64,000 nt of DNA from Corydoras sp. C115 (taxonomy: Eukaryota > Chordata > Actinopteri > Siluriformes > Callichthyidae): the NCBI GenBank assembly GCA_019802505.1, contig JAFMOC010000003.1:7788501-7852500 (forward strand), given 5' to 3'. Shown here piece by piece: positions 35,311 to 47,879 of the stretch. A program made the translations under genes and the position numbers. Every line of letters begins with the position of its first letter. The first letter of the stretch is position 1. Under the pieces are notes generated by a model that saw only the letters and a program-made list of their open reading frames with translations, was not told the origin of the DNA and ran no database searches.

Positions 35311-35484
35311 ACTCACCAACATGTTTAACAGTTTTGTGAGCAGTTCCTGAGTTTGGAGAATCTTTTGCGGAATTATTGGATTCCGCATCTTAATTGGAAT
35401 TATTTTTATGGAAGTTGCATTCTGTATTGGTTTGATATGAGACGTAACACCTCATTATAGAGCAAAGGACAATTCTATATTTTA

Positions 35485-35735
35485 TGGGAGTGTAACATCT
35501 GTACACGGTATTGATGCTGCTCGGCCACTCAAGGAGGATGAGTCCTCCAACTATGCCTTGGTCCTCCCAAGGTTTCTTCCTTAAAATAACAACATAACAT
35601 TTTTCTCACCACTATAATTTCAGCTTGCTCTTTGTGGGTTTAAAGGCTTACAACACTGTAAAGCTGCTTTGTGGCAATGTACTGTACTATTGTTAAAAGC
35701 ACTCTATTAATAAATTACTTGAACTTAAACTTTTC
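35485..35735 (+). repeat. Repeat C, partial
   Basis: Shares CCACTCAAGGAGGATGAGTC, CCTTGGTCCTCCCAAGGTTT, TAAAGCTGCTTTGTGGCAAT and a TTGAACTTAAA tail. Confidence 0.7.
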
Positions 35736-35972
35736 ACTTTCTTTGCCTTCTCCTTCTTGTGAAGTGTAAGTGAAGTGTAAGTTGAAAGACATTAATGAAG
35801 TAGTGCCATCTGCAGTTTTGGAGTAGGTAGCACATGCTTTTAATTATAAAATTAAAAAAGAAATTAAAATAATTTGGTTATAAAGAGACTAACCTTAATA
35901 TTTACACTTTTTACCTCAGGAACTGAGGTTAAACAAGAGGTCTTGCTCAAAATGCAATGTTCTGATTGATGG

Positions 35973-36152
35973 GGTGTGGTAGCTCAGTGGTCAGGTTGTT
36001 GGACTATCAATCTGAAGGTTTAAATCCCAAGTCCACTGAAGTTACCATTGTGGGTCCTTAACCCTAATTGCTCCAGAGATGCTGTGGCCAACCCAAGTCA
36101 CATTGGATAAAAGCATGTGATAAATGACCATATAACGTGAAATGTGCTCAGT
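35973..36152 (+). repeat. SINE B, near full length
   Basis: A box GGTAGCTCAGTGG; B-box region AGGTTTAAATCCC; middle CCTAATTGCTCCAGAGATG; tail ACATTGGATAAAAGCATGTG then ATAAATGACCATA. Confidence 0.8.
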
Positions 36153-36838
36153 TGGGCAGATCTGTGCAGCCCTCCAAACTACTTAAGATCTGTGCAGCCC
36201 TCCAAACTACAAAACAACAAAAAAATTAATGGTTATTTAGTTAGCAACTTGATAAACAGGATAATCTCAGTGTACACATCCCATTATATTTAATACAAAC
36301 ATTTACTGTACTCCTGCAACTTTCCTCCAGTGCAACTAGGGCCACATTCATTGTAAATCATAAATATTAAGCAATCAATACATGAATATTAATTAATATG
36401 TACCGTTTCAGTTTTATCATGTCTATGTACCAACCTATATTTTTTTTAGGTATTGAAGGAATCAATTTTTTTTATTTTAAGTCAATTAACAAATTAAAGT
36501 TTTTAGATATGAATGCTTTTATTCTGTGTCTTAACCTTTTGTAATGGGTGTTTATACTGTATGTTTCTTTAGGAAGATATTAAAATTATTTTAACCTATT
36601 GCTTGCTGAATTTAATTAAAAACACATATAAGCCATTATTTCATTTTAGCTTAAAAATAAATAAATAAACAGTAACTGTCAAGAGGTTCATGGTCCTTGA
36701 AGAGTAAATTTTATTTTCTTTACTTAAAAAAATAGAACAACACTTTAGAAAAAAAAAATAGAAACAGCACTTTATACATGGTACTTACTCCTTGTAGAAT
36801 ACAATAGAACTCATCAGTGTGTGTGTGCGTTTCTATAC
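36153..36838. other. Intron sequence
   Basis: AT-rich, with a 21-bp direct repeat near 36158-36208 (GATCTGTGCAGCCCTCCAAA twice). No gene. Confidence 0.4.
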
Positions 36839-37000
36839 CTTTACAGGTGAGATGTGTGTGTGAGCCCCATAGCTGTGCAATGTGTCCATAGCAGCCAGGT
36901 TCTTGTCGCTCATGTGCAACATCTCAGCACTTTTACTGTGGGACAAATGGGCGGGGCTATGCTCCAGGGGTGGAGTCTCCTCATCCTGATATCTGTACTT
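36839..37000 (-). CDS. Exon 2 of unidentified gene
   Basis: A 162-base exon, 54 codons, phase 0 at both ends. The acceptor is TTTTTTTATTTGTGTAG and the donor AAAG|GTATAG, both good. It reads from KYRYQDEETPPLEHSP to the end YGAHTHISPVK with no stop; other frames are broken. The protein is polar, with many Ser, His and charged residues, as in a disordered cytosolic segment. Base composition is higher in GC and has synonymous-looking structure unlike the flanking AT-rich intron. Exon 1 (55729-55848) ends in phase 0 after FGCK, so the two join in frame across an 18.7-kb intron. I do not recognise the family. Confidence 0.8.
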
Positions 37001-37540
37001 CTACACAAATAAAAAAACACACACAAAGACAAAGTTTATGCACCAGTTTAATACAACCATTGCTGATTTGGCATTACTACATGCATGTATTTTAAGACCA
37101 ATAAAATAGCAACCATTAATTCTTGTCATAATAACACTGTAAATAATAACAACTATAACAATGTATAGCTGCTCTGCCTGCAAACACTACCCAAGAGGAA
37201 ACAGCCTCACTCTTGGGTGGGCTATGCTAACTTATTTTGTCCTTGGTATACCTCCTTGTAGAGAAGCGAGTCTTGGCATCTTAATTCTCACTTTTCATTT
37301 CTGCACAGATACACATACGCTTGAAAACCAGGTCATCCGGTCATTAGGTTTGTCAGACACTGTGTGCTATAGCAGACTGTCTTTGGTCTGTTGATGGCTC
37401 TACATGTTGATAGACAGGTACAAGTACTAAGATGTCAAAACTTACCAGTCAAAAGGCACACCACCATTCTCGTTTACTGACCTGAGCAATACTAAATCAG
37501 TAATTTTAGATGAATTTGTATTAATTGATTTAAAAATTAG
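37001..37540. other. Intron 1, right after exon 2 acceptor
   Basis: No repeat recognised. A plus frame at 37161-37394 overlaps nothing known. Confidence 0.4.
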
Positions 37541-37719
37541 GCGGCACGGTGGCTTAGAGGTTAGCACGTGAGTGTGTGCCCAGCGATGGATTGGCGCCCT
37601 GTCCTGGGTCTATCTGCCCAGCGCCCGAGACATTCTCCCCTGGATGGGCATGGGGAACCCCACCGCGATACATTTACCCTAATAGAGGATAAAGCGGGAG
37701 ATAATGAATGAATGAATGA
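37541..37719 (+). repeat. SINE A with large internal deletion
   Basis: The head (AGGCGGCACGGTGGCTTAGA) is joined at about 37568 directly to GAGTGTGTGCCCAGCG of the tail half. Confidence 0.9.
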
Positions 37720-37752
37720 TTTTAAAATTATTTTGTGAGATGACTCGCAAAA

Positions 37753-37931
37753 CGCGACACAGTGGCTTAGTGGTTAGCACGTTCACCTTTCAGCGCTTGG
37801 GATTCCGGTTCGAATCTGGGTGGAGTTTCCATGGTCTTCCTGTGTCTGTGTGGGTTTCCTCCCGGTTCTCCGGTTTCCTCCCATAGTCCAATCGATCAAG
37901 GTCAATTGAATCCTCCAAAATTGCCCCATAG

Positions 37932-37962
<31 letters not shown>

Positions 37963-38102
37963 ATGAGTGAGTGCCCAGTGATAGATTGGCACCCTGTCCT
38001 GGGTAACTGCCCAGCGCCCGAAATGTTCTCCCCTGGATGGGCATAGGAACCCCTCCCCCGCGACCCTAGTAGAGGATTAAGCAGAAGATAATGGATGGAT
38101 TG
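37753..38102 (+). repeat. SINE A, near full length
   Basis: Head ACACAGTGGCTTAGTGG, B box GGTTCGAATC, an expanded GT run (about 37935-37959) inside the body, tail ATGGATGGATTGATGG. Confidence 0.9.
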
Positions 38103-38225
38103 ATGGACTAGTAAAAGGAAAATGAGTTCATATGACAAATCTGTCTAGTCCTTGAGGGGTGACTTTTGAGTCAAAGCCAAGACTTTTTGATATTGGGCAA
38201 ACAAGACTTTGGAGTTGTGACCAAG

Positions 38226-38600
38226 ACACCAAAACACTTCACCCAACTGTAAAACATCGTGGTGACTGCATCATGGTGTGGGAATATTTTTCTTCAACAG
38301 GGATGCAAAAGACTTAAGATTGGGGTAGATCTTAAGAACTTTTAGCAGAAAAACGCAAAAATGACTAAATATACAGCCAGTGCTACAATGGAATAGGTTT
38401 AGATGTGAACATAAGTGAAATGTGTCAGTCAAAGTCAAAGTTCTGATGCAAATCATGTTAAGAATCTGTAGCAAGACTTGAAAATTGCTGTTTACAGACA
38501 GATTGCATCCAATCTGACTGAGCTTGTGCTATATGGCAAAGAAAAATGGGCAAATTTTTCAGGCTTCAGTCATCAGGATAAACATGAAAATATATTTTTA
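38226..38600 (+). pseudogene. Old Tc1-like transposase remnant
   Basis: Fragments read PTVKHRGDCIMVW..FSSTG near 38240-38310 and SNLTELVLYGKEKWA near 38508-38555. These match the order of the Tc1 family (PTVKHGGGSIMVWG, then the ...NLTELE..CKEEWA C-terminal part). Stops and frameshifts between them show it is long dead. Confidence 0.65.
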
Positions 38601-38856
38601 TATTTTCCATATGCTATTTTTGGGGAAAAGCAAAACAAAGCAAGCAAGGCAAATGCATTTTTCATTAAGACAGGAATAACAAACAGTAGTGTTTAAAATA
38701 TTTTGTGAACCCTTTAGGGTTTTTTGATATTCCTCCACATATTTAGCCTAAAATTTCAAATCCTAAAAGTTTTCAAGAGAAAGCTAATGCATAAAACAAA
38801 TATTGACTTTCGTCATGAATTTATTAAGAAAAGCTAATTAAATATTTCATATATTT

Positions 38857-39136
38857 ATTCATTAATTATCTTCTGCTTAATCCTCTACTAGGGTTGGGGG
38901 GTAGGGTTCCCCATTCCCATCAGGGGAAGGACATTTCGTGCTGGGCAGATACACCCATGACAGGGCGCCAATCTATCTCTGAACACACACTCACTCACAC
39001 ACTGTGGAAGGAAACCAGAGAACCATGAGGTAAACCCATGCGGAGAACATGGAAACTCCACTTAGATTGGGATTTGAACCTGAATCCCCAGCACTGAGAA
39101 GCGAACATGCTAACCACTAAACCACTGTGCTGCCTA
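38857..39136 (-). repeat. SINE A, somewhat diverged
   Basis: Tail and LINE-like end at the left (TTATCTTCTGCTTAATCCTC), head ACCACTGTGCTGCC at the right; about 60 bp of the middle is missing. Confidence 0.85.
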
Positions 39137-39492
39137 TTATATATCTGTTACTAGCAAAATTATTTTCACTTTTCGGATCAGGAGATAAGACGAGATCAGA
39201 ATTAAAGTTCAACCAAACAACCTCTAAACAGCACATGCAAATCACACATTGTAGCCAGTCTGCAATTTTCTAAAGATCTCATGAAAGAGCCAGACCAAAT
39301 AAGGTCCTCAGAAATCGTTTTTGTTTATGCCATGATACACTTAGGAGAAGATCAGACTTTGAGAGATAACCTGTTCACAAAATACAACAGGGTGCTCACT
39401 CACACCCTATTGTAACCCATTGATCTAAATCACATCTAAATTACCTGCTAATCCTAAATGTTAGTGCCACATACTACTGCTACTCCCAGGTA

Positions 39493-40201
39493 TAGTGGGG
39501 CCAAAAAGAATTGTCAGCCACTGATTGTGCAAGTTCTCCTACTTAGAAAGATGAGAGAGGTCTGTAATTTTCATCATACGTAAACTTTAATTCTGAGAGA
39601 CAAAATGAGAAAAATAATCACATTATATGATTTTTTTAAGAATTTATTTGTAAAATACACTGTAAAATTAGTATTTGGTCAGCGACAAATGTTCAACTCA
39701 ATACTTTGTAATATAACCTTTGTTGGCAATGACAGAGGTCAAACGTTTCCTGTAAGTCTTCACCAGGTTTGCAAACACTGTAGCTGGTATTTTGGCCCAT
39801 TCCTCCATGCGGATCTCCTCTAGAGCCATGATGTTTTGGGGCTGTTGCTGAGCAATAAGGACTCTTTCCACAAATTTTCTATAGGGTTGAGGTCTGGAGA
39901 CTGGCTAGGCCACTCCAGGACCTTGAAATGCTTTTTATGGAGCCACTCCTTCGTTGCCCGAGCAGTGTGTTTGGGATCATTGTCATGCTGGAAGACCCAG
40001 CCACATTCCATCTTCAATGCTCTTACTGATGGAAGAAGGATTTGACTTGAAATCACATGATACATGGCCCTATTTATTCTAACCTTTTATTTCATTTTAT
40101 CATAAGGTGTACCTATGACACTTAGTACAGACCTCTCACATCTTTCTTAGTAGGAGAACTTGTAAAATCAGTGGCTGACTAAATAATTTTTGACCCCACT
40201 G
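39493..40201 (-). mobile_element. Tc1-like transposon, deletion derivative
   Basis: 709 bp between TA (39491-39492) and TA (40202-40203). The terminal inverted repeats are long, roughly 90 bp: CAGTGGGGTCAAAAAT at the right end read inward against TAGTGGGGCCAAAAAG at the left. The transposase lies on the minus strand and only its last third remains: FQHDNDPKHTARATKEWL, SPDLNPIENLWKE (catalytic D and E region), then after a deletion a C-terminus ending in NKGYITKY (about 39690). The DNA-binding domain and first catalytic Asp are missing. Confidence 0.85.
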
Positions 40202-40241
40202 TATGTTTTATTGGTATATTTTCCATAATATATAAATAGCC

Positions 40242-40599
40242 GGGGCGGCACGGTGACTTAGTGGTTAGCATGTTCGCCTCTCAGCACTAGGAATTCCTGG
40301 TTCGAATCCCCATCTGGGTGGAGTTTCCATGTTCTCTCCGTGTCCGCTTGTGTTTCCTCCGGGTTCTCCGGTTTCCTCCCACAGTCCAAAAACATGGATG
40401 AAGTCAATTGAGTTCTCCAAATTGCCCCATGTAGAGTGTGTTTGTGTGCGTGTCTGTGTGTGTGAATGTGTGCCCAGCGATAGATTGGCGCCCTGTCCTG
40501 GGTGTATGGCCCAGCGCCCAAAACGTTCTCCCCTGGATGAGCATGGGGAACCCCCCACGACCCTAATATAGGATAAAGTGGAAGATAATGAATGAATGA
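40242..40599 (+). repeat. SINE A with 12-bp target duplication
   Basis: ATATAAATAGCC flanks it at 40230-40241 and 40600-40611. The A box reads TGACTTAGTGG. Confidence 0.95.
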
Positions 40600-40611
40600 A
40601 TATAAATAGCC

Positions 40612-43600
40612 AGACACTAGGGATGTCAATAACCATATAGTTCTTAAATATTTCTAGCTTTACATATTTTATTAACAATTGATATTATATAAAAATTATT
40701 AGTAGTACTTTTTGAGTTTTTCAAAAAACAGAAGCCAGAAAGGGGATATTTTAACATTGGTCTAAAAACAAAACAAATCCCATGCTGAACTACAGCGGTC
40801 ACAATGTTCAGTCTCTTATTTGCATAATGGTAAACTTTGTTGTGTCACTGACTCTAACGTTTTCTCCCTTTTGTTGATAATTAATGACTTCTGGCTGCTT
40901 TGTTGCACCACTTCACTGGTTGTGAGAATGCAAGCTTTGGAATAAATTTGATTATATTATAGGGCATGAAATCATAAATTCATAGTTTTGTATATAAGAT
41001 CAACAAAATATCATAACATTCCAGTCGGTTAATACAAAAAACAGTTATAAAAATGTCAGAGGGGTTAATGACTCGAAATATATACTGAGACAGCCTGGAT
41101 GAAGTCGTAAGACTGTGGGGGTAGTTGTGAAGATTTAGTTATATCATATTACAATGTGACAATGAGGCCACTGGACAGAGACAGAAAAGAGGGAAAGATG
41201 AGTGAGAACACAAAGGGAAATAAGAGCCGATCTATAAAATGGGGGAAGGGCTGAAACAAGAAAGGACAGAAGGAAAAAAATTTGACCCTGGAAACCGAGA
41301 GAAGCATAAAAGAGGATTTAACAAAAAAAGGTGTATTAATTCAATACCAGCACATTAATTTAATATGTTGACACAAATGGGCTACTTATGTTGGATGTTG
41401 GAGAAGGGGGGTAGTTGGAGAGAAAGAGGACGAAAATATAGAAGAGTCAATTAAACAGATGTCTCAAAACTGACTGGTAGGGGAAAAATGAGAGTATATG
41501 TTAGTTTAGGGAAGCAAACACAAAATGGCCTAATGTAATCAACTGTCTCCACAACTGCACAGTTGAAATAAGGCTGTTTGAGTTTGGTGTATTGGAAGGA
41601 TGGAGGAGTGGTGACGCACCACTATGCTTGAACCCAAAAAACATTATTACCTCTATTTTCTATAGATCATTTAACAACATCATTTTACATCAATCTATTA
41701 TTATTGTTATTAATGTCCCATGATAAGTTTTTTGGACTGTGCTCATATTTTGAATTTGTCTGATTTTAACAGGAACATTTTTATGGAGAGCAGAAATATT
41801 TTTTATATTTAAGGTATAAGGTTTAAGTTTATTTTTCTAAAATGGCCCAAGAGCAAAGAAAACTGAAGATTTTGATTTGTTATTTTTACTCGTGTAAAAG
41901 AATAATTTTTATTCATTTTTCAAATGTTTTTTTTCACCCTCAGGTGCTAATCGGACAAAAAGATGCTTTTAAACAGAAGAACGAAGAAGACTTTAAACAT
42001 TGTGTTCACTCTCTATGCACTGTATTAGACCCATCTACTAACCCATGCCACACGTGCCATGACCCATAGTACTTGATGGGAATGGAACCAGGGATCTTAA
42101 GGTTCTTTATTAAGCCATATACAATGTATATATGCATGTCTTTAATCAGTTAATATATTATTTTAATATATGTGAGACTATGTGAGAGAAAAAGGTAATG
42201 AAATGGTTCCCTGAATTTTGGTTTGACACATAAGACAATGTTTTAGTAAAATATTAGCAACTGTTTTACCATTTTTCTAACACAAAACCATCTGTTTGCA
42301 ATATGCTTTAATTGTGAAATGAAAACTATGACCTGGTTTTACTTTCACACTTTTTGGTCAAAAATGTGATAAAAAAAATAAAAAGAAAAGACCAACAACT
42401 CCAAGAGAGCTATACAATACAACTCTTTCAGACAATGATCCAAGCCAAAGTAGCGTTGTTTAATAAGCTTTTCTACCACCAACTCCGTTAATCTGCTGTA
42501 TATGTGTGTCTGTGAAAAGCATTAATGGAAACTCCATTATTAGAACAATTTCCTGGTTCCTATGTTTTTGATATAATATAGTATCTCTCAAAAACCCAGT
42601 GAAATAGCAAGTGAATAATATTAAACTCAAAATGTACTACCCAGGTACACTACAGAGGGAGCCCTTCACATTGCATGGCATAAATATGACAGAGGTACAC
42701 AGTAACTGACATTTTTAATTTTAATTCCATTTGGTATGTTTTAGTCATTGCTATTCGTACTTAAATGCAGGTAGGACTGTTCTTATATGAATAGTGTACT
42801 TGAACCATCCTACTTGTAACTCTATGTACAAAAGGCACAATGAAGCAAATTTATGTTTGTAGAATGTGGGAAAAATAACTGGAAAAAGGTGTAACTTTTT
42901 TCTATTAATCACAGTATCGGCTAAATAAATTTAAGCAGCTTAACAAATCAAATATTTTAGTTTTTTGTCATATTTTATTGCATTCTTAGAAAATGTCCAA
43001 ACATTCCTGGAAATGGGGCTTTTATGTGGCAGGATAACCTCCGAGTATGGTTCAGCAGATACACAGCACTAATCAAACTGACTTAAGCACACACTAGTGT
43101 TTATTGTGTATTTCATGGGCTGAGTCAGTTATTTATTAAGCACTCGCACACAGAGCAACAGGAAAAGATCCACTGATCAGCAACAGGAAACGATCAGAAC
43201 AAAAAAAACAGAAGCATGATAATAGAGCTTCAATATACAGTATCAGTTTTCGAACAGGAAACTGTACAATCCCATAAGTTTTTATTTTTTTTGGATTTCA
43301 TTTTTACCCATGTACTGTATGCACAAAATATTATTCTGAGAATACGTGCATTACATTAACATTTCTGCAAACCAATTGTTTCCCAATTCTTAACATTGTC
43401 AAGCCAATCAAGAAAGAATTCCCCCACTGAACCACCTTGTGCCGTTCTTTCGAATACAAACTAATACCAGCGAAGTTTTACTTGCGTCTGTGACTTTGAC
43501 TTGCTTTTTGAAAGTTTAGACTTGAAACATTGCAAAGCTAAATTGAAAATGTATTATTGTAAAAAGAGTAAAAACGAAGGAAACTTCAACATAAGCCAGG

Positions 43601-43678
43601 ATACAAGCCACACCATATATCACTCAAGTTTTCCACCCTCCTGACGAAGAGGACTGGAGGTCATCCATCTTAGAACAG
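40612..43678. other. Intron 1 sequence without recognised features
   Basis: About 3 kb of AT-rich unique-looking DNA, one of the few long repeat-poor stretches. A plus frame at 41842-42069 shows no family or splice signals that convince me. Confidence 0.45.
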
Positions 43679-43836
43679 GAGAATTCAATTGACCTTGATC
43701 CATGTTTTTGGACTGTGGGAGGAAACCCACGCGGACACGATGAGAACATGAAAACTCCACCTAGATTGGGATTCGAACCGGGAATTCCTAGCACTGAAAG
43801 GCGAACGTGATAATCAGTAAGCCAATGTGCTGCTGA
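43679..43836 (-). repeat. SINE A, head half
   Basis: From AGAATTCAATTGACCTTGAT to the head CCAATGTGCTGCT. Confidence 0.88.
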
Positions 43837-43979
43837 GGTATTTATGAATGGCTTTAATTATTATCATTTTAAATAAGTTAAATTATTTTGTTTGATAGGT
43901 ACACAGTTTTCCTGAGACAACTATAGTGTTCTTTTCTGTCAGTGACAGAAGTAAATAATTAACTTGATATGAATGATAG

Positions 43980-44331
43980 GGCGGCACGGTGGCTTAGTGG
44001 TTAGCACGTTCGCTTCTCAGCGCTAGGGATTCCCGGTTCGAATCCCCATCTGGGTGGAGTTTCCATGTTCTTCCCGTGTCTGCGTGGGTTTCCTCCGGGT
44101 TCTCCGGTTTCCTCCCACAGTCCAAAAACATGGATCAAGTCAATTGAATTCTCCAAATTGCCCCATATAGAGTGTGTCTGTGTGAGTGAGTGTGTGCCCA
44201 GCGATGGATTGGCGCCCTGTCCTGGGTCTATCTGCCCAGCGCCCGAGATGTTCTCCCCTGGATGGGCGTGGGGAACCCCACCGCGACCCTAATAGAGGAT
44301 AAAGCGGGAGATAATGAATGAATGAATGAAT
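43980..44331 (+). repeat. SINE A, full length, well preserved
   Basis: GAATGATAG occurs at 43971-43979 and 44332-44340. The head GGCGGCACGGTGGCTTAGTG and B box GGTTCGAATCC are canonical, which makes this a good reference copy. Confidence 0.95.
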
Positions 44332-44340
44332 GAATGATAG

Positions 44341-45234
44341 CCCCTTTGGGATTACATTGTATGCCCGTGAAATGCTTTAAAATTATTTTTCCCCCTCAAT
44401 GGTGGTAATTTAGATCCAAAAAGATAAGAACATAAGTTAATTTTCAAAATTAATAGAATTTCAATTTTCAGTTTTAAGAATAAGAACAGGAAAATTAAAG
44501 TGCATACTGCATTAAGTATTAGGACAGAAAAACATTATGGGCCGCAGCTAATAGGACAGACGATCTGTATATAACTATAAGAGCTGTGACTGTGCATATC
44601 AAAATGTAATAAGGCCCTCTAAGTTATAGAAAACTCACACAGCATTAAGAAATGCATATTTGGACAGTATAATGCCATAAGGATTGGACAAACTTATTAA
44701 TACAGCTAAACTTACTGGTACAGTCAGACTGCACATATCCAAAATTATTGTACTAGCCAAACTGCACATAGACACCTGAAAGAAGATCTTAGAATCTAAA
44801 GTGATTGTTGGGTCCTGTGGTGAGACCTTCTCGCCACAAAATCTTTCTTGCTAAATAACCCACTTCATGCAAATCAATGCTTGTGTAATAGGGGAAAGTA
44901 TATTTGAATTTCAGCAACAATTTCACGATTATTTCACCTGTCTAATCCCTGCTTATAGCTTTGTTAAATAATTAAAACTGTAATTAAAAATACATATTTA
45001 AATCGATTTTGGTACTACTTTGCTAACATTACTTTTGAAATCCACAAGATGGCACCATGTAGGTCCTATGTTTATTTTTAAATAATGTCTGTGAAGGACT
45101 TAGTTGGTATTATGTACTATTCACTAAATGTACAATCAATTAATTTGTCCACAGAATTAAACAGGAAGCTGTAAAACAGTGAGACAAATTATGCTGTGGT
45201 ATTTTCCTCAGAACTTTGAATACATTTCTATATA
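44341..45234. other. Intron 1 sequence
   Basis: No feature recognised. Confidence 0.4.
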
Positions 45235-45382
45235 TTCATTCATTATCATAATCCTCTTAGAGGGTAGCGCCCTTCCAGGGGAGAATGTTTCAGGTGCTGG
45301 GCAGATACACCCAGGAAAGGGGGCCAGTCTATCGCTTTGCACACTCACTCACTCAGATACACACACAAACACACTCTAAATG

Positions 45383-46277
45383 CAGGGGTCTCAAAGTGCC
45401 GGCCCGCGGATGCAGTCTTATACGGCCCCTCACAGGTTAACAAAATAAGAATAAAATAAATAAATAAATAATAATAATAATAAGAAGAAGAAGAAGAAGA
45501 AGAAGAATCTGGCCCGCAATTTGGTTTAATTATTTATACATTATTATGTTAATTTTTATATTTTATCTTAATTTGTAATGTGGTGTTTGTGTGTTGTCTT
45601 TATTTTCATGCTTACACTGCGTTGCCTGGTGATTAGCTCCAGGCAATGCTGCATAGGCCCAACCCACTCGTAAGCTGCACGTCTCTGCGTGTAACGCGTT
45701 GTACTCAGAAACGAAGCCAAAGTCGATGAACAGTATAACAGTCACTGGTGTCGATGTGTCTCTGGTGCTAATGAAAGACACAGACTCGTGAAGTAAAAGG
45801 AACTCCGAATCGCTTTCACCATTCCCAGCAAAAACATTTTGTTAGCAAAAATGTCACTTTCGAAACTCTCAAAAAATAAAAGAAAAGTTGACTTGGAAAA
45901 AAAGTACATGTGTGTGTGAAAAACTCTTCTCAACTGTAAAATTTAATAAATCCAAGCACAGATCCAGACTGACCGATGCCCATCTCCAGTCCATCATCAG
46001 AGTGTCTACTGCAAACTCACTTAAAGCAAATGTGGCTCATTTGTGTCAGAAGAAGCACTGTCAAGTTTCTGGTACCAAGCACTGAGCAAACACTGAATGT
46101 ATTTGAATGTACAATGTACAAAATGTATTTGAATTACAATATGTGTACATTGTTATTATATAAATAGTTGATTTTCCATTTTCCCGCTGCTTTTTGTTGC
46201 AATTCTATAATCTGGCCCCTCATCAAAAACACAGCCTGGTTAGTGGCCCCCCAGGTAATTTGAGTTTGAGACCCCTG
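45383..46277 (+). mobile_element. hAT-like transposon, deletion derivative (895 bp)
   Basis: Ends CAGGGGTCTCAAA and TTTGAGACCCCTG are inverted copies. The flanks CTAAATG and CTATATG are a slightly decayed target duplication. Inside are CCGGCCCGCGG and CTGGCCCGCAA motifs, an AAAT/AAT/AAG microsatellite (about 45450-45507), and both ends of a transposase gene joined by a large deletion. Confidence 0.85.
45851..46084 (+). pseudogene. hAT transposase, N- and C-terminal ends only
   Basis: An ATG at 45851 starts SKLSKNKRKVDLE, like the start of GTF2IRD2/ZBED-related hAT transposases. After about 16 codons, near 45900, the text moves to another frame and reads CEKLFSTVKFNKSKHRSRLTD and then HCQVSGTKH with a stop, which matches the hAT dimerisation end. 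The middle of the gene, including the catalytic RNase H-like fold, is deleted and the two parts are out of frame. Confidence 0.75.
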
Positions 46278-46470
46278 CTATATGGGGTGATTTAGAGCAT
46301 TCACTTTACCTAAAATCCATGTTTTTGGACTGTAGGAGGAAACCGGAGAACCCGGTCAACCCATGTGGACACAGGGAGAAAATGGAAATTCCACCCAGAT
46401 TGGGATTCGAACCTGGAATCGACAGCTCTGAGAGGCGAGCCTGCTAACCACTAAGCCACTGTGCCACCCA

Positions 46471-47543
46471 TTTCAATAATACATGAAACATAAATGCACA
46501 ATAATGCAGAACTGCATTTTTAATACCAGCATTTGTATAGAAAGAAGGTACAGAAAGTATCGTTGCTCAAACCTCTTGACAATATCAGATCTCTGTGGCA
46601 GTTTTCAACCCTGGACATCCTTGCTTACAAAACCTGTACATTTGCTGGAGGTTACTCTTATCCCCAAGCAATTATTTTTAGAAACAATGTAAAATGTTCC
46701 AAAAGTGTAAATTAAATATTATCTCAATCTATTAGTCTTCTTTGTTTCCTGTACAAAACAAACAAAACCACTTCTAGTATTATATTAGTTTTATATAACC
46801 CCTCACCCAATTTAGTTTTATTTGATTTCCACCCAATAGATACCTCCTTCTCTGAGTCATAATCAACTAGAAACGGTGAGGGCTTCCTCCAAAGCTTGAG
46901 TTGGCAGCAGCTGCATCCTTTACAAGCTGTTGCTGATACCATGTCCAGACGTGGTCTGTAGCACATGCAGGTAAGTGCTTCCACCTCCTTCTGTATACCT
47001 GATTTCACAAATGCCTATGGATGCCCAATACCACTGTGACTGATACTGTGCTATCATGTGTCAACCCTTTCTCTCTGAAAGCAAGGGTATTTGCTTTCAT
47101 TGACTCTCATTAAGTGATGGCTATGACATTTTGCTATATTGTGCCATTTTGTGCTATACATGTTACTAAATTTACTGTATTAATTAGCATATGAAGTGTT
47201 TATAAAAATGTGGGAAGGGTTTATAAAATCCTAAACATATATAAATATTAAAATTATAATGCTGCAACATCATGGGGTCTCTAGAACATAACCCCCACGA
47301 TATGTGAGGGATTACTGTACATGCACAATGCTTCAATAAAGGTTTGTTCCAGTCCAATTTTGCATTCAGGCATAAGTTGCATCTTTGCATCTGCATAAGT
47401 TTGAGAATGCACACATTAATTCACGAAAAATCCTAAGTGTAGTTAAATTAGTGTTTGAAAATAGTGGAGATTAATTGTTGGGTTGCAGGTTTTCTTATAA
47501 ACTCTGGTTATCAGTGCATGTGTACAATTACATTGAATATGCT
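46471..47543. other. Intron 1 sequence
   Basis: Two short frames (46483-46692 plus, 46724-47008 minus) show no recognised family. No repeat identified. Confidence 0.35.
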
Positions 47544-47551
47544 TTAGCACG

Positions 47552-47872
47552 AGGAGGCACGGTGGCTTAGTGGTTGACACGTTCACCGCTCCGCGCCTGG
47601 GAATAGGGTTTGAATCCCAATCTGGGTTTAGTTTCCATGTTCTCCCTGTGTCTGTGTGGGTTTCCTATAAGTTCTCTGGTTTCCTCCCACAGTCCAAAAA
47701 CATGGATTCAAGGTAAATTGAATGCTCTAAATTGCCCCATATAGAGTGTTTATGTATGTGTCTGTGTGAGTCCAGTGTGTATCTGCCCTGCACCCAAAAC
47801 GTTTTCCCATAGATTGGCATGGGGAACCATCCACAACCCTAATAGAATATTAAGTGGAATATAATGAATGCG
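47552..47872 (+). repeat. SINE A with short target duplication
   Basis: TTAGCAC occurs at 47544-47550 and just after the tail (47873-47879). Head GGAGGCACGGTGGCTTAGTG. Confidence 0.9.
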
Positions 47873-47879
47873 TTAGCAC

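Larger units (their letters stand above)
45235..46470 (-). repeat. SINE A, split by a hAT element
   Basis: The tail part is at 45235-45382; the head part resumes at 46278 (CTATATGGGGTGATTTAG) and ends near 46470 (CCACTGTGCCACCC). Confidence 0.9.

Noticed and set aside
43980..44060. tRNA gene-like A and B boxes
   Set aside because: The sequence between and after the boxes does not fold as a tRNA and continues into a SINE body.
44065..44292. Recurring frame starting MFFPCLRGFPPGSPVSSHSP, seen with variants at many places
   Set aside because: It is one frame of SINE A. It recurs only with the repeat and on both strands, so it is not a protein family.
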